Shown here one piece after another: positions 19,401-27,980 of a DNA stretch of 64,000 nucleotides (position 1 is the stretch's first letter; every line of letters begins with the position of its first letter). Source of the stretch: Candidatus Koribacter versatilis Ellin345 (GTDB taxonomy: Bacteria > Acidobacteriota > Terriglobia > Terriglobales > Acidobacteriaceae). The notes below the pieces were generated by a model. It saw only the letters and a list, made by a program, of their open reading frames with translations, had not been told where the DNA came from and did not search any database. Made by a program: the position numbers and the translations under genes. Location of the stretch: contig NC_008009.1 of the NCBI RefSeq assembly GCF_000014005.1, forward strand, positions 4,154,001 to 4,218,000. Reading direction: 5' to 3'.

Positions 19401-20627
19401 TTACTGCGCCAAATCTCCGCCACCACCACTGCCGCCCAGGTTCCACGGCGACAGGATCGTGGAAGTATCGCCGCCCTTCGGCGAAGCCGACAGGATCGGA
19501 TCCACACCCGACAGCAGAGTGATCACCGTGGGCGCGGAATTCGCCGAACCTTCCGTCGCCACGATCATCACGGCATCGCCCTTTTGAAGATCTGTTAATT
19601 GGACGACCGGAGCTCGATTCAGTACCTGTTGCAGCATGTCGCCACCACCGCCGCGAGCTCCACCACCCTGGCCGCCGGCCCAGTTTCCTTGGCCACCTTG
19701 AGCCGACTGCTCACCACCAGCGCCAGGCTGTCTTGCGCCTTGTCCGGCCGCGCCTGGTGCTCCAGTAGTTGCTGCGGCCCCGGGCGCGCCCGCCGCTGCT
19801 CCCGCAGTCGGAGTTCCTTTCAGTCGTGCGGCGATACGTTGCGCCATCATCTCCGGCAGCTTGCGCATTTGCGAATCTGAGGCAATGGTTACCGTGACTG
19901 GTTTCTTCGTTGCCAGGTCCGTGACGGTAACCCGGTTCTTCTCTTTGTCCACCGATTGCACGGTGCCGGCAACACTGCGGAAGCTTCCCGAGACGATTTC
20001 CTCGGCGGCGATGTCGGTTCCATCTGCGTTCTTATTGCCGCGCGCGCGAAGTTGGTCGCCCTTCTTCACTTCCGCCAGCGTGCTCTTTGTCGCATCGTCA
20101 AACTTGACCGAATCCGGCGAGTAGCGGCGGACGACCGTGGTCGGCGTCGTGTGTACGACGACGTCTTTCTTCTGGCCTCCCGCTGCCATCATCGAGAGCG
20201 TGATTGTGCCCGCGTTTGCGTCGACTGCACTGACGAGTCCGCCAACACTGCGGCGCTGCCAATCCTGTCGCTCCTGCTCCTGCTTGTTGGCGATGTCGCC
20301 CTTCTTCATCAGCACCACGGTCGAAGCCGCAATCGACTTCCCGTCCGCCGAAGCCTTACCTGACGCCAACGCGCGATCGCCCACCTGCGCCTCTGAGAAC
20401 TGCACTGGCGTGGCTTCCTTCAGGCTCTTTTGCCCGGGCTCGCTGCGCAGGACCTTGGTTGCGTCGGAAACCGTGATGCTGGTCTCGACACCCGCATCAT
20501 TCTTCAGCGTGAATGTGCTTCCGGAGATGGACTGCACCGTTCCCACGGCTTTGGTGTTGGCGGTGGCAGCATCCTGCGCCACCGCAAATCCGACGGAAAT
20601 GAGAAATACGAGGAACCAATTTTTCAT
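19401..20627 (-). CDS. Exported DUF5666-type repeat protein with Gly-rich tail
   Basis: The 408-residue protein has a signal peptide (MKNWFLVFLISVGFAVAQ) and repeated small beta-barrel units of the pattern GTVQSISGSTFTLKN / GLVSAVDANAGTITL / GTVQSVDKEKNRVTVTD, each with a following RARGNK or RALASGK segment, typical of DUF5666 (OB-like) repeats. Residues ~270-335 are an Ala/Gly/Gln-rich low-complexity region ending GGGARGGGGD, followed by one more unit. Binding partner unknown. It is immediately upstream of the TonB receptor gene in the same orientation, which suggests a shared transcript and possible functional link at the outer membrane. Confidence 0.75.
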   Translation of the reverse strand: MKNWFLVFLISVGFAVAQDAATANTKAVGTVQSISGSTFTLKNDAGVETSITVSDATKVLRSEPGQKSLKEATPVQFSEAQVGDRALASGKASADGKSIAASTVVLMKKGDIANKQEQERQDWQRRSVGGLVSAVDANAGTITLSMMAAGGQKKDVVVHTTPTTVVRRYSPDSVKFDDATKSTLAEVKKGDQLRARGNKNADGTDIAAEEIVSGSFRSVAGTVQSVDKEKNRVTVTDLATKKPVTVTIASDSQMRKLPEMMAQRIAARLKGTPTAGAAAGAPGAAATTGAPGAAGQGARQPGAGGEQSAQGGQGNWAGGQGGGARGGGGDMLQQVLNRAPVVQLTDLQKGDAVMIVATEGSANSAPTVITLLSGVDPILSASPKGGDTSTILSPWNLGGSGGGGDLAQ

Positions 20628-20761
20628 ACGCGCGACACACGCATCCGAAGCTTATTTGGCTACCTAAATGGTATTGCCAGAACGTACCTGAGTCTGTGGC
20701 GAATTTGTGCTTTTTTGTAAGGAAATGAGCCAGAATTCAGTTGCGTAACTATGCAACCCGG

Positions 20762-21112
20762 CTATTGCTTGCCCTGCTTCAATTGCTGCTTCCAGCCGAG
20801 AATGCGCGCGCGGTTCGATTCTTCTTCCGCTTCCGGGATCATGCCTTTTTTCTGGTAGAGAATCGACAGAGAGGTGTGCGCCAGCACGTCGTCGGGATCG
20901 ACTTCCGCAATCCGCTTGGCTGTGGCGATTGCTTCATCAAAGCGCGAAAGGTCCTGGTAGACACGCGCCAACCCGTGCAGGGCATCAACGAAAGTCGCAT
21001 CCGCCTCGACCGCTTCCCGGTACTTCGCGATCGCACCTTCGGCGTTGCCATCGGCATAGAGATCGAGGGCTGCGTAGTAGTGGTCTTCGGCGAGTTGTCG
21101 CGCCTCACTCAT
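20762..21112 (-). CDS. Small TPR-repeat protein
   Basis: This 116-residue protein contains three TPR motifs (ARQLAEDHYYAALDLYADGN; DALHGLARVYQDLSRFDEAI; AHTSLSILYQKKGMIPEAEE), with no signal peptide or membrane helix. It would form a short alpha-solenoid protein-binding scaffold in the cytoplasm. A TAGAAT hexamer lies 8 bases before the ATG on the minus strand, so the mRNA may be nearly leaderless. The divergent 77-residue gene starts 79 bases away. Partner unknown. Confidence 0.8.
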   Translation of the reverse strand: MSEARQLAEDHYYAALDLYADGNAEGAIAKYREAVEADATFVDALHGLARVYQDLSRFDEAIATAKRIAEVDPDDVLAHTSLSILYQKKGMIPEAEEESNRARILGWKQQLKQGKQ

Positions 21113-21191
21113 CGAACTTCATTCTATCTTGTCATCCTTAGTGAAGCGCTCTCGCCAATGCTCTCTCGCATATGGAATACTGATTTGAAGC

Positions 21192-21425
21192 ATGTGGAAC
21201 ATCGTCCGATTTCTCTGGAACGCCACCAAGGGCCACCATCTCGCGCCCTGGCGCAGCCCCTATCTCCGATGGCGCCTGGAAACCTATAGCGGCATCAAGA
21301 TGACGCACATCGGTTTTCTTGAGTTTTGGGGAATTATGTGGCGCGAGCGCAAACAGATGGCGCAGTTTTTGAAATGGACGGGCGAGATGAAGCAGTACGC
21401 CAGGGTGAAGCCGAAGAACCCCTAG
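21192..21425 (+). CDS. Conserved small hypothetical protein
   Basis: The 77-residue product is basic and rich in Trp/Tyr (MWNIVRFLWNATKGHHLAPW ... YLRWRLETYSGIKM). It has no clear membrane helix or known domain; the LAPWRSPYLRWRLETYSG pattern recalls small proteins recurrent in Terriglobia, from memory. Its stop codon shares a CTAG with the convergent SAM hydroxide adenosyltransferase gene. Function unknown. Confidence 0.6.
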   Translation: MWNIVRFLWNATKGHHLAPWRSPYLRWRLETYSGIKMTHIGFLEFWGIMWRERKQMAQFLKWTGEMKQYARVKPKNP

Positions 21426-22210
21426 CCGAACTTCACCACAACTTCGCTTCCCTTATTCGCTTGCGCTGCTTGGGCTGCCGATCCACGATTGACGGAAATT
21501 TCTATAAACCCGCCGCTGCCGATGATCGCGAACGCCTCGCCCTTGGCGCCTTCCGCGTAATTCGAAAGCAGCTTCGTGACCGTCGCGTTGCCCACCTTGA
21601 TCTGGAACTCGCCGCCAAAAATCCCGCCGACGTCAGCGGGCATGAGATTGGTGATGAGGCTGCCGAACTTGTCCACCTTAAGCACGATCCCGCGAACCTC
21701 GTTGCCTTCGCCGGCCTTGGCACGGGGCGCCGCGAAGCGGAGATAATCGTCGACGGCCTCGCCGAATTTAATCGGCTCCACGCCTTTGCTCATCCACGCC
21801 GCTACCGGTGCGAACACGTCGCGGCCATGGAAGGTTTGGCTCACAGGCTGCACGAAGTAGTGCGACGAGGTGATATGTCGCGCCGTGATGCGTTCTTCGC
21901 GGTCATAGACGAGCGAAAGCACGCCGTTGTCCGGCGCCACGAAGAAATGTGTCCCCGCGCTCACCAGGATCGGCCGCCGGCTGGTTCCCACGCCCGGATC
22001 CACAACCACGACGTGGATCGTGTCCTTTGGCCAATAGGAATACGCCTGCGCGATCGTCAGCGCGCCATCCAGCAAGTCGTACGACTGCACCGAGTGCGAA
22101 ATGTCCACCACGGTGGCCGACGGATTGATGTTGTAAATGACGCCCTTCATCGCGCCAACGTAGTAGTCGCTGACGCCGAAGTCTGTTGTCAGGGTAATGA
22201 AGCGGGCCAC
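21422..22210 (-). CDS. S-adenosyl-L-methionine hydroxide adenosyltransferase family protein
   Basis: The 262-residue protein opens with FITLTTDFGVSDYYVGAMKG and has VDISH, VVVVDPGVG, FVAPDNG and KVDKFGSLITN motifs, the signature of the DUF62/SAM hydrolase (SAM hydroxide adenosyltransferase, fluorinase-fold) family. The enzyme splits SAM to adenosine and methionine using hydroxide derived from water. The chlorinase/fluorinase loops are not evident, so hydrolase activity is expected. The start is GTG, with GGAGAACTC just upstream. A large inverted repeat lies upstream at 22289-22370. Confidence 0.9.
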   Translation of the reverse strand: MARFITLTTDFGVSDYYVGAMKGVIYNINPSATVVDISHSVQSYDLLDGALTIAQAYSYWPKDTIHVVVVDPGVGTSRRPILVSAGTHFFVAPDNGVLSLVYDREERITARHITSSHYFVQPVSQTFHGRDVFAPVAAWMSKGVEPIKFGEAVDDYLRFAAPRAKAGEGNEVRGIVLKVDKFGSLITNLMPADVGGIFGGEFQIKVGNATVTKLLSNYAEGAKGEAFAIIGSGGFIEISVNRGSAAQAAQANKGSEVVVKFG

Positions 22211-22288
22211 GAGTTCTCCGTGTGAGAAGTAACTCGGACGTTAACGCTTTGGAGAAGAGCGCGTCAAGTTACCGACGGCAAACAGCTG

Positions 22289-22370
22289 TTAACCACGAAG
22301 GACACAAAGGGCCACGAAGGAACTTGAAGTTCAAAAACCCTTCGTGAACCCTTGTGGCCTTCGTGGTTAA
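22289..22370. repeat. Long imperfect inverted repeat (CACGAAGG-type)
   Basis: Two 32-base arms (22289-22320 and 22339-22370) match at 28 of 32 positions in inverted orientation around an 18-base spacer. Each arm begins or ends with TTAACCACGAAGG and contains internal near-repeats of CACGAAGG. It can fold into a long hairpin between the DUF4097 gene end and the SAM hydrolase gene start, both on the minus strand. Confidence 0.85.
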
Positions 22371-22381
22371 AGATTTGGAAG

Positions 22382-23290
22382 TTAGTCGATCTCGATATCG
22401 CCTGACCCGGTGTGCACTTCCACCTTCGGACCGCCGTTGCCAACTTTGCCGTGGATCTCGTGCTTTGAGAGCTTGCCCTGAACCGTGACTGGCTTGCTGA
22501 GCTTCAGATCGCCCGAGCCCGTCGAGGCTTCGAGGTCGAAGTTCGAGGCATCGGCGAGTTGTAGCGTGACGCCGCCAGAGCCCGTTTGCACGAACCAGTT
22601 GCTGGTAGGGCTGCCATTAGCGCGGACATCGCCACTACCGGTCTTCGCCCTCAACGATCCCTTCGCACCCTCAACGCGAATCCCGCCCGAACCAGTGTGA
22701 ACATCCACATCGCCTGGTGCGTTCAACCGAATATCCATGTCGCCGCTGCCGGTTGACGCTACGAACGGCGCGCCAACATTTTCAGCTCGAATGTGCCCGC
22801 TGCCGGTGTGCGAGTGGACTTCCGCACCGATGTCGCGCAGGTTCACGTCGCCCGATCCGGTGTCGGCTTCCAACGACCCGCCAGTCCCCTGCACATCAAT
22901 GTTGCCCGAACCGGTATTCGCCTTCACGCGCGTATTCGCCGGCGCGGTGATCTCGTAGCTGATCGAAATGTTCCGCCGAAGTTCCGGATCGTCAATACGG
23001 CCGATCTTGACCAGCGATCCCATTTGCGAGATCGGAGGGTTCTGCTCAATGCGCTTGATCTTTTCTTCGCTATTCGAAGCCCAACCCGAGGCGTGGATAT
23101 GTCCCACGATGTGCACGGTATTGCCCGAGCCGGGATGCACGTGAATGTCGCCCGACCCGGTGGAGACGTCGAGGTCCACGGTTCCGCTCACGGTTAAGTC
23201 TTTTGTGAACTGCCCGTCAGCCGCGAATGCAATTTGGGTGACGCAGAGAAAGGAGAGAACTACCAGGAATGACAGCGCGGCACGTTTCAT
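22382..23290 (-). CDS. Exported DUF4097-type beta-solenoid protein
   Basis: The 302-residue protein starts at 23290 with a signal peptide (MKRAALSFLVVLSFLCVTQIAFA). The mature part is a run of short repeats built on TGSG: ten TGSG cores plus one PGSG, spaced about 16-25 residues, for example STGSGDIHV, DTGSGDVNL, HTGSGHIRA, QTGSGGVTL and the final HTGSGDIEID. This fits the DUF4097/adhesin-like beta-helix often annotated as lia- or polymer-forming putative adhesins. It is 63 bases downstream of a membrane-fusion protein gene and probably in the same transcript. Role unknown; an envelope scaffold or adhesin is plausible. Confidence 0.8.
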   Translation of the reverse strand: MKRAALSFLVVLSFLCVTQIAFAADGQFTKDLTVSGTVDLDVSTGSGDIHVHPGSGNTVHIVGHIHASGWASNSEEKIKRIEQNPPISQMGSLVKIGRIDDPELRRNISISYEITAPANTRVKANTGSGNIDVQGTGGSLEADTGSGDVNLRDIGAEVHSHTGSGHIRAENVGAPFVASTGSGDMDIRLNAPGDVDVHTGSGGIRVEGAKGSLRAKTGSGDVRANGSPTSNWFVQTGSGGVTLQLADASNFDLEASTGSGDLKLSKPVTVQGKLSKHEIHGKVGNGGPKVEVHTGSGDIEID

Positions 23291-23353
23291 GTCTGCCCTC
23301 GTGTACCACGGCGGAGGCGCCACTCGGCACCTCCGCGTCTGGAGAATTATGCG

Positions 23354-24556
23354 CTACTGCAGCACGACTTGATCTTTTTCTTTGAGCCCGGAAAGCACTT
23401 CGGTCTTGGCTCCGTTCGAGATGCCAATCTGTACCGCGACCTTCTTCTTGCCGTCCTTCGCCTTCGGGTCCGGCGTTTCAACCGACGCCTTCTTCTCGCG
23501 GTCGTAGATGATCGCGCCCTCCGGAATCATCAGCACATTCTTGTGCTCTTCGAGGATGATTTCGGCGTTGGCGGTCATTGCAGCCTTCAGTTCGCCGCCA
23601 GGGTTGTTGATCGACACGCGCACTTCGAACGTGGTGACGTTGTCTTTTTCCACGCCCATCGGCGAGATCTTCGTCACCTTGCCCTGGAAGGTCTTGTCCT
23701 TAAAGCTCTCAACCTTGATGCGGGCCGCCTCGCCGATGTACACCTTCGCGATGTCGCTCTCGTCCACTTTGCCCTTCACATAGACTTCGCTCGTGTCGCC
23801 AAGCGTCATCACCAGAGTTGCGGAAGATCCCAACACCAGGATCGAGCTGACGGCGTCGCCTACTTCCACGTCACGCGAGAGCACGATGCCGTCAATTGGA
23901 GCGACGATCGTGGTATAGCTCAGCTGCTCGTTCAACTGCGCCAGGGTCGCCTGCGCCTTCTGCACGTCGGCTTGCGCCTGCGCTTCCTTCGCCTTGTTGA
24001 CGGTTACCTGGGCGCGGGCAACGTTCTGCTTGTTCGTTGCCATCTCGTAGGCACGCTGCGAGTCGTCCAGTGCCGACTGCGAAACCACGCCGTCTTTGGC
24101 CATGCTCTTGGCCCGCTCGTAGGCGCGCTGCAAGGTCGGAATATCTACGCCCGCTGCATCTACCTTCGAACGCTCATAATCAGCTTCGGCCGCGTGCATG
24201 TTCGACTCCGCAGACTCCAACTGCGCCTTCTGCGAACGAACCTGCGCGATGATTTCGTCTTTATCGAGTTCCGCGAGCAACTGGCCGGCCTTCACTTTGT
24301 CGCCGTACTCCACGTACAACTTCTTCACAATGCCGCTGGCCTTCGACTTGATTTCGACCTTGGTGATCGGCTCGACCTTGCCGGTCGCGACCACGCTCTT
24401 GGCCAGGTCGCCCTTCTCCACGGCAGCGATCTTGGTCGGGTCAATCTTTGCTCCACCGCTGGTCGCCATACCAACGCCAACCACTACGAGCACCAGCACG
24501 AATACGATGACTCCGCCGATGATCCATTTCTTCTTCTTATTCTTGCCGTTTGCCAT
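23354..24556 (-). CDS. HlyD/MacA-type periplasmic membrane-fusion protein
   Basis: The 400-residue protein (ATG at 24556, GGAGG six bases upstream) has an N-terminal membrane anchor (residues 11-32), a lipoyl-like half (VEIKSKASGIVKKLYVEYGD), a long coiled-coil hairpin (~100-195, Ala/Gln/Lys-rich), the second lipoyl half (TIVAPIDGIVLSRDVEVGD), a beta-barrel and a membrane-proximal domain. That is the full MFP layout for ABC (MacAB-type) or RND exporters. Unusually, no ATPase, permease or outer-membrane factor gene follows; the next gene is a DUF4097 protein. It may work with a transporter encoded elsewhere. Confidence 0.9.
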   Translation of the reverse strand: MANGKNKKKKWIIGGVIVFVLVLVVVGVGMATSGGAKIDPTKIAAVEKGDLAKSVVATGKVEPITKVEIKSKASGIVKKLYVEYGDKVKAGQLLAELDKDEIIAQVRSQKAQLESAESNMHAAEADYERSKVDAAGVDIPTLQRAYERAKSMAKDGVVSQSALDDSQRAYEMATNKQNVARAQVTVNKAKEAQAQADVQKAQATLAQLNEQLSYTTIVAPIDGIVLSRDVEVGDAVSSILVLGSSATLVMTLGDTSEVYVKGKVDESDIAKVYIGEAARIKVESFKDKTFQGKVTKISPMGVEKDNVTTFEVRVSINNPGGELKAAMTANAEIILEEHKNVLMIPEGAIIYDREKKASVETPDPKAKDGKKKVAVQIGISNGAKTEVLSGLKEKDQVVLQ

Positions 24557-24805
24557 AGCGACCTCCAGGTAGTAATTCTCTCTGGAATTCAATACGTGGT
24601 TAATGCACCGTTAGTTCCAGAAATCCAGGGACGGCTTAGGGACGAAGCGCGATTTGGCACCGCATTGTCAGCCTTGTATTGTTCGCAGCTTGCCGTAAGA
24701 ACCAGCTTACTTCGCAATCGCCATCCAACTCGCGTCAGGATGTTAAAATCTGTCCATTCAGCCGTCCGTTTGTCCGCTTTTGGACACCGCGGCCCCTGGA
24801 GCTAG

Positions 24806-26173
24806 ATGGTCACCTACACGCTGCTGCGACTCATCGCAGTGGCTTTCCTGGTAGCGCTCAACGCCTTCTTCGTAGCGGCGGAGTTCGCCCTCGTCAGCGT
24901 GCGCGATACCAGGCTCCAGCAACTCATCGACGCGGGCAAGATTGGCGCCCGCACCGTCGAGCGCCTGCACAATCGCCTCGACGAAGTTCTTGCCGCGGTT
25001 CAACTCGGCGTCACCATCGCCAGTTTGGCGCTCGGCTGGATTGGCGAACTGGCGATTGCGGTCATACTTGAACCGCATTTCGTCCACCTGCCGCATGGGC
25101 TTTACTACGCACACGGGCTAGCGGCGACGATCTCGTTCACGATCATTACCTTCTTCCACGTTACGCTCGGCGAAGTCGTGCCCAAGACATTGGCGCTGCA
25201 GCGCGCTGAACAAGTGGCGCTCGCGGTCGCGACGCCGATGGAAGTTTTCATCGCTGTCGCGCGGCCGCTGCTGGCGGTGATGCGCATGGCAGCACGTTTC
25301 GTTCTGCGTTTGTTCGGCACCAAGGAAATGCGCGAAGGCGGCGTGCACTCACCCGAGGAACTCAAGCTGATGGTGACGGCGAGCCGCAAGTTCGGCCTTG
25401 TGCCGAGACTCCAGGAAGAAATGATCAACCGCGCCATCGATTTGGAAAATATCTCGGTGCGCGAGATCATGGTGCCACGACCGGACATCTTCTCGCTCCC
25501 CGGCCACATGACGCTCGACGAAGCCGTGCAGCGCGTTGTGGACGAACAACACTCGCGCATTCCGATCTACGACGCCGAGCGCGGCCCCGAGCACATTATC
25601 GGTGTGCTCTACGCCAAAGATCTCATGCGCTGGATGCGCTATCGCATCGCGCGTCTCCAACAGAACCGCCCAGCGCGTATCGCGTCGAATCTCAAGGTCC
25701 AGCACATCATGCGCGAGGTGCTCGTCGTTCCTGAGACCAAGCCGCTCACCGACCTCCTCGAAGAATTCAAAGAACGCAAGCGGCACCTTGCCGTCGTCGT
25801 CGATGAGTTCGGTTCGACCGCCGGCGTGGTTACGGTTGAAGATGTGCTCGAAGAACTGGTCGGCGAAATCGAAGACGAGCACGACGTTCCCGAAGAATCG
25901 GCGCTCACTCCCGGGGGCACCACCTTGGTTCTCGACGGCGGTATCAACATCCGCGATCTCGAGTCGCAATACCAGGTGCGTTTGCCGCGCGACGAAGGCT
26001 TCGAGACCCTTGCCGGCTTCGTCATGACCCGGCTGCAACGCATTCCGCGCGAAGGCGACAGCTTCGCCTTCCACAACTATCGTTTCACCGTGCTCGAGAT
26101 GGAAGGCCGCCGCATTGATAGCGTCAAACTCGAACTGATCCAGCAAGCCGAAGAACTGGAGCAGCCGACCTAA
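24806..26173 (+). CDS. CNNM/CorC (hemolysin C family) transporter-associated protein
   Basis: The 455-residue protein has an N-terminal DUF21/CNNM membrane domain (residues ~1-190, starting LNAFFVAAEFALVSVRDTRL), a CBS pair (about 205-335, with IMVPRPDIFSL and VVDEFGSTAGVVTVEDVLEE) and a C-terminal CorC_HlyC domain (LDGGINIRDL ... RIPREGDSF). Family members are implicated in Mg2+/Co2+ efflux or resistance. A second, shorter paralogue is at 28955-30223. The stop codon overlaps the ATG of the following permease (TAATG), which implies translational coupling. Confidence 0.92.
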   Translation: MVTYTLLRLIAVAFLVALNAFFVAAEFALVSVRDTRLQQLIDAGKIGARTVERLHNRLDEVLAAVQLGVTIASLALGWIGELAIAVILEPHFVHLPHGLYYAHGLAATISFTIITFFHVTLGEVVPKTLALQRAEQVALAVATPMEVFIAVARPLLAVMRMAARFVLRLFGTKEMREGGVHSPEELKLMVTASRKFGLVPRLQEEMINRAIDLENISVREIMVPRPDIFSLPGHMTLDEAVQRVVDEQHSRIPIYDAERGPEHIIGVLYAKDLMRWMRYRIARLQQNRPARIASNLKVQHIMREVLVVPETKPLTDLLEEFKERKRHLAVVVDEFGSTAGVVTVEDVLEELVGEIEDEHDVPEESALTPGGTTLVLDGGINIRDLESQYQVRLPRDEGFETLAGFVMTRLQRIPREGDSFAFHNYRFTVLEMEGRRIDSVKLELIQQAEELEQPT

Positions 26174-27090
26174 TGCTTCGCTACCTCGCGCAGCGCGTGG
26201 CCTACATGGTTCCCGTCGTGTGGCTCGTGGTTTCGGTGGTGTTCCTGCTGATCCATCTTGTCCCCGGCGATCCCATTCAGCAGATGCTCGGCGAAGGCGC
26301 GGCCGTAAACGATCTCCAGGCCGCACGCCACGCTTACGGCCTCGATGTCCCCATCGGCAAGCAATATGTGAATTACTGGAAGGGCGCACTCCACGGCGAT
26401 CTCGGTAAATCGATTCGTCTGAATCAGCCTGTCGCCAAGACCATTGCGCAAGCTTATCCACCGACGATCCTGCTGACCTTCGCCGCGCTTTTCGTCGCCC
26501 TTTGCCTCTCGATTCCCGCAGGCGTGCACTCTGCGCTGCATCGCAATCAATGGAGCGATCGCCTGCTGAGTTTCGTCACGCTCCTCGGTCTATCGTTTCC
26601 AAACTTTGCGCTTGGGCCGATCCTTATCTTGTTCTTTGCAATTAAGCTCGGGTTTCTGCCGGTCTCCGGCATCGGCACCTTTGAACATCTCGTGCTTCCG
26701 GCAATCACCATGGGCGGCGCGCTGGCCGCGATCCTTGCGCGCATGGTGCGGACCTCAATGCTCGAAGAACTCAGCCAAGATTACATCCGTACCGCGCGCG
26801 CCAAAGGCCTGCCCGAACGCACGGTCGTGTACCGCCACGCGCTGCGCAATGCGCTCATCCCCGTCTTAACTGTGGTTGGATTGCAATTCGGAGCACTGCT
26901 CGCCGGCGCTATCGTCACCGAAACGATCTTCTCCTGGCCCGGCATCGGCCGCCTGACCATCACGGCCATCAACAACCGCGACTACTTCTTAGTCGAAGGC
27001 TGCATCCTCGCGATCGGGTTAACGTATGTCGCGGTGAATTTTCTGACAGACCTGCTGTATTCCGCGGTGAACCCGAGAATTAGGGCGTAA
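26173..27090 (+). CDS. Peptide/nickel-type ABC transporter permease (DppB/OppB family)
   Basis: The 305-residue inner-membrane protein begins MLRYLAQRVAYMVPVVWLVV, contains HLVPGDP, and has a BPD_transp_1 domain with the EAA-like loop YIRTARAKGLPERTVVYRHA. It shows six predicted membrane helices. It should pair with a DppC-type permease, two ATPases and a solute-binding protein, but none of these is adjacent; instead it overlaps a CorC gene by one base and is followed by a repeat and a convergent gene. It may be an orphan subunit working with components elsewhere. Confidence 0.9.
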   Translation: MLRYLAQRVAYMVPVVWLVVSVVFLLIHLVPGDPIQQMLGEGAAVNDLQAARHAYGLDVPIGKQYVNYWKGALHGDLGKSIRLNQPVAKTIAQAYPPTILLTFAALFVALCLSIPAGVHSALHRNQWSDRLLSFVTLLGLSFPNFALGPILILFFAIKLGFLPVSGIGTFEHLVLPAITMGGALAAILARMVRTSMLEELSQDYIRTARAKGLPERTVVYRHALRNALIPVLTVVGLQFGALLAGAIVTETIFSWPGIGRLTITAINNRDYFLVEGCILAIGLTYVAVNFLTDLLYSAVNPRIRA

Positions 27091-27098
27091 TTTGTTCT

Positions 27099-27150
27099 GT
27101 CATGCTGAACGGAGTCGCGCAGAGCGCGACGCAGTCGAAGCACCCCTATC
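27099..27150 (+). repeat. Dispersed GTCATCCTGAGC-type intergenic repeat, copy 1
   Basis: GTCATGCTGAACGGAG, then an internal hairpin GTCGCGC-AGA-GCGCGAC, then GCAGTCGAAGCACCCCTATC. It sits between the convergent DppB and 27171-27887 genes. Same family as copies at 52441, 62315 and 62985, with degraded inverted copies near 32887 and 33231. Confidence 0.8.
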
Positions 27151-27170
27151 GGTCACGCCAACGCCGGGAA

Positions 27171-27887
27171 CTACTGCCCTCCCGCCACGACCTCAAACGT
27201 ATTCGAGCTGGCGCTGAACACTGACGGATCCACGTTCACCGTCTCCAGCGAGTCCACATCCGCACGTAGGCGGATCACCTGCGTATTGCCATCGCCGTCA
27301 GCCACCAGCGCAATGCCCTCATACGCCAGCGGCAATCCGCCGCCGAGCGTGCTCACCTGGCGGAAGAGGCTCTCGATCCCGCTGTCCTGACGCAGCCGGT
27401 ATTCGAACATCAGCCAGTTCATCAGGTCGAAGTCTTTGAGGTCGCTCGCCACCCACAACTCGTGCGTGATCGTGCCGTGCCTCAGGTCACCATCAACCTC
27501 GTAATCGAAATCTGAACTGAAGCGAAAGTGCGTCGTCGGATGCCCAAGCATTACCGGCCCAGCTTCCTGCAATGTCTTCCTGGTGACGATGTTCTTCACC
27601 GTCGCACCCGGCGTCGCCGGTTTCGTCAGCAGCAATTTCACCTGGTGATGTGTCGTCGGATCCACGTTGAACGCGATCGCGCCATATCGATCGGCATCGA
27701 TCTCCTGCTCGGGATTGAAGCCTTCTGCAAAAATGAACTTGGCCTTTGCGCCTTGCAGCCACGCGTTCTGAACCACGTCTATGCGCTTGCTGGAATCTAC
27801 GGTCTCGAGCCTGAGGGTGTAACGCACGCCCGCGAACGCGGAGGCGGAAAGAAGGACAGCAACTATAAAGGGGAAGAACTTTCTCAC
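27171..27887 (-). CDS. Exported hypothetical protein
   Basis: I choose the GTG at 27887 because it opens directly into a signal peptide (MRKFFPFIVAVLLSASAFAG); an earlier in-frame ATG at 27941 would put 18 extra residues in front. The 238-residue product is beta-rich with no recognised domain: VRYTLRLETVDSSKRIDVVQ, then DRYGAIAFNVDPTTHHQVKL, and later THELWVASDLKDFDLMNWLM. The mid-part could be a LolA-like or DUF4412-like periplasmic fold, but this is a guess. It lies 93 bases downstream of era on the same strand. Confidence 0.6.
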   Translation of the reverse strand: MRKFFPFIVAVLLSASAFAGVRYTLRLETVDSSKRIDVVQNAWLQGAKAKFIFAEGFNPEQEIDADRYGAIAFNVDPTTHHQVKLLLTKPATPGATVKNIVTRKTLQEAGPVMLGHPTTHFRFSSDFDYEVDGDLRHGTITHELWVASDLKDFDLMNWLMFEYRLRQDSGIESLFRQVSTLGGGLPLAYEGIALVADGDGNTQVIRLRADVDSLETVNVDPSVFSASSNTFEVVAGGQ

Positions 27888-27980
27888 AACACACCTGCTA
27901 CGCAGCGGGACGAGTGGCTTGGGAAGCTGCGTTATCAGCAAGGTAGCACTGGAAGGTAACCAGGTTAAGAGTACTGCGGC

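Noticed and set aside
21128-21145. TGTCATCCTTAGTGAAGC resembling the start of the dispersed repeat
   Set aside because: Only the first part matches and the second conserved end is absent.
14657-27975. Shared 13-mer GGTTAAGAGTACT near 14657 and 27963
   Set aside because: Only two short matches with no common flanks; could be chance.
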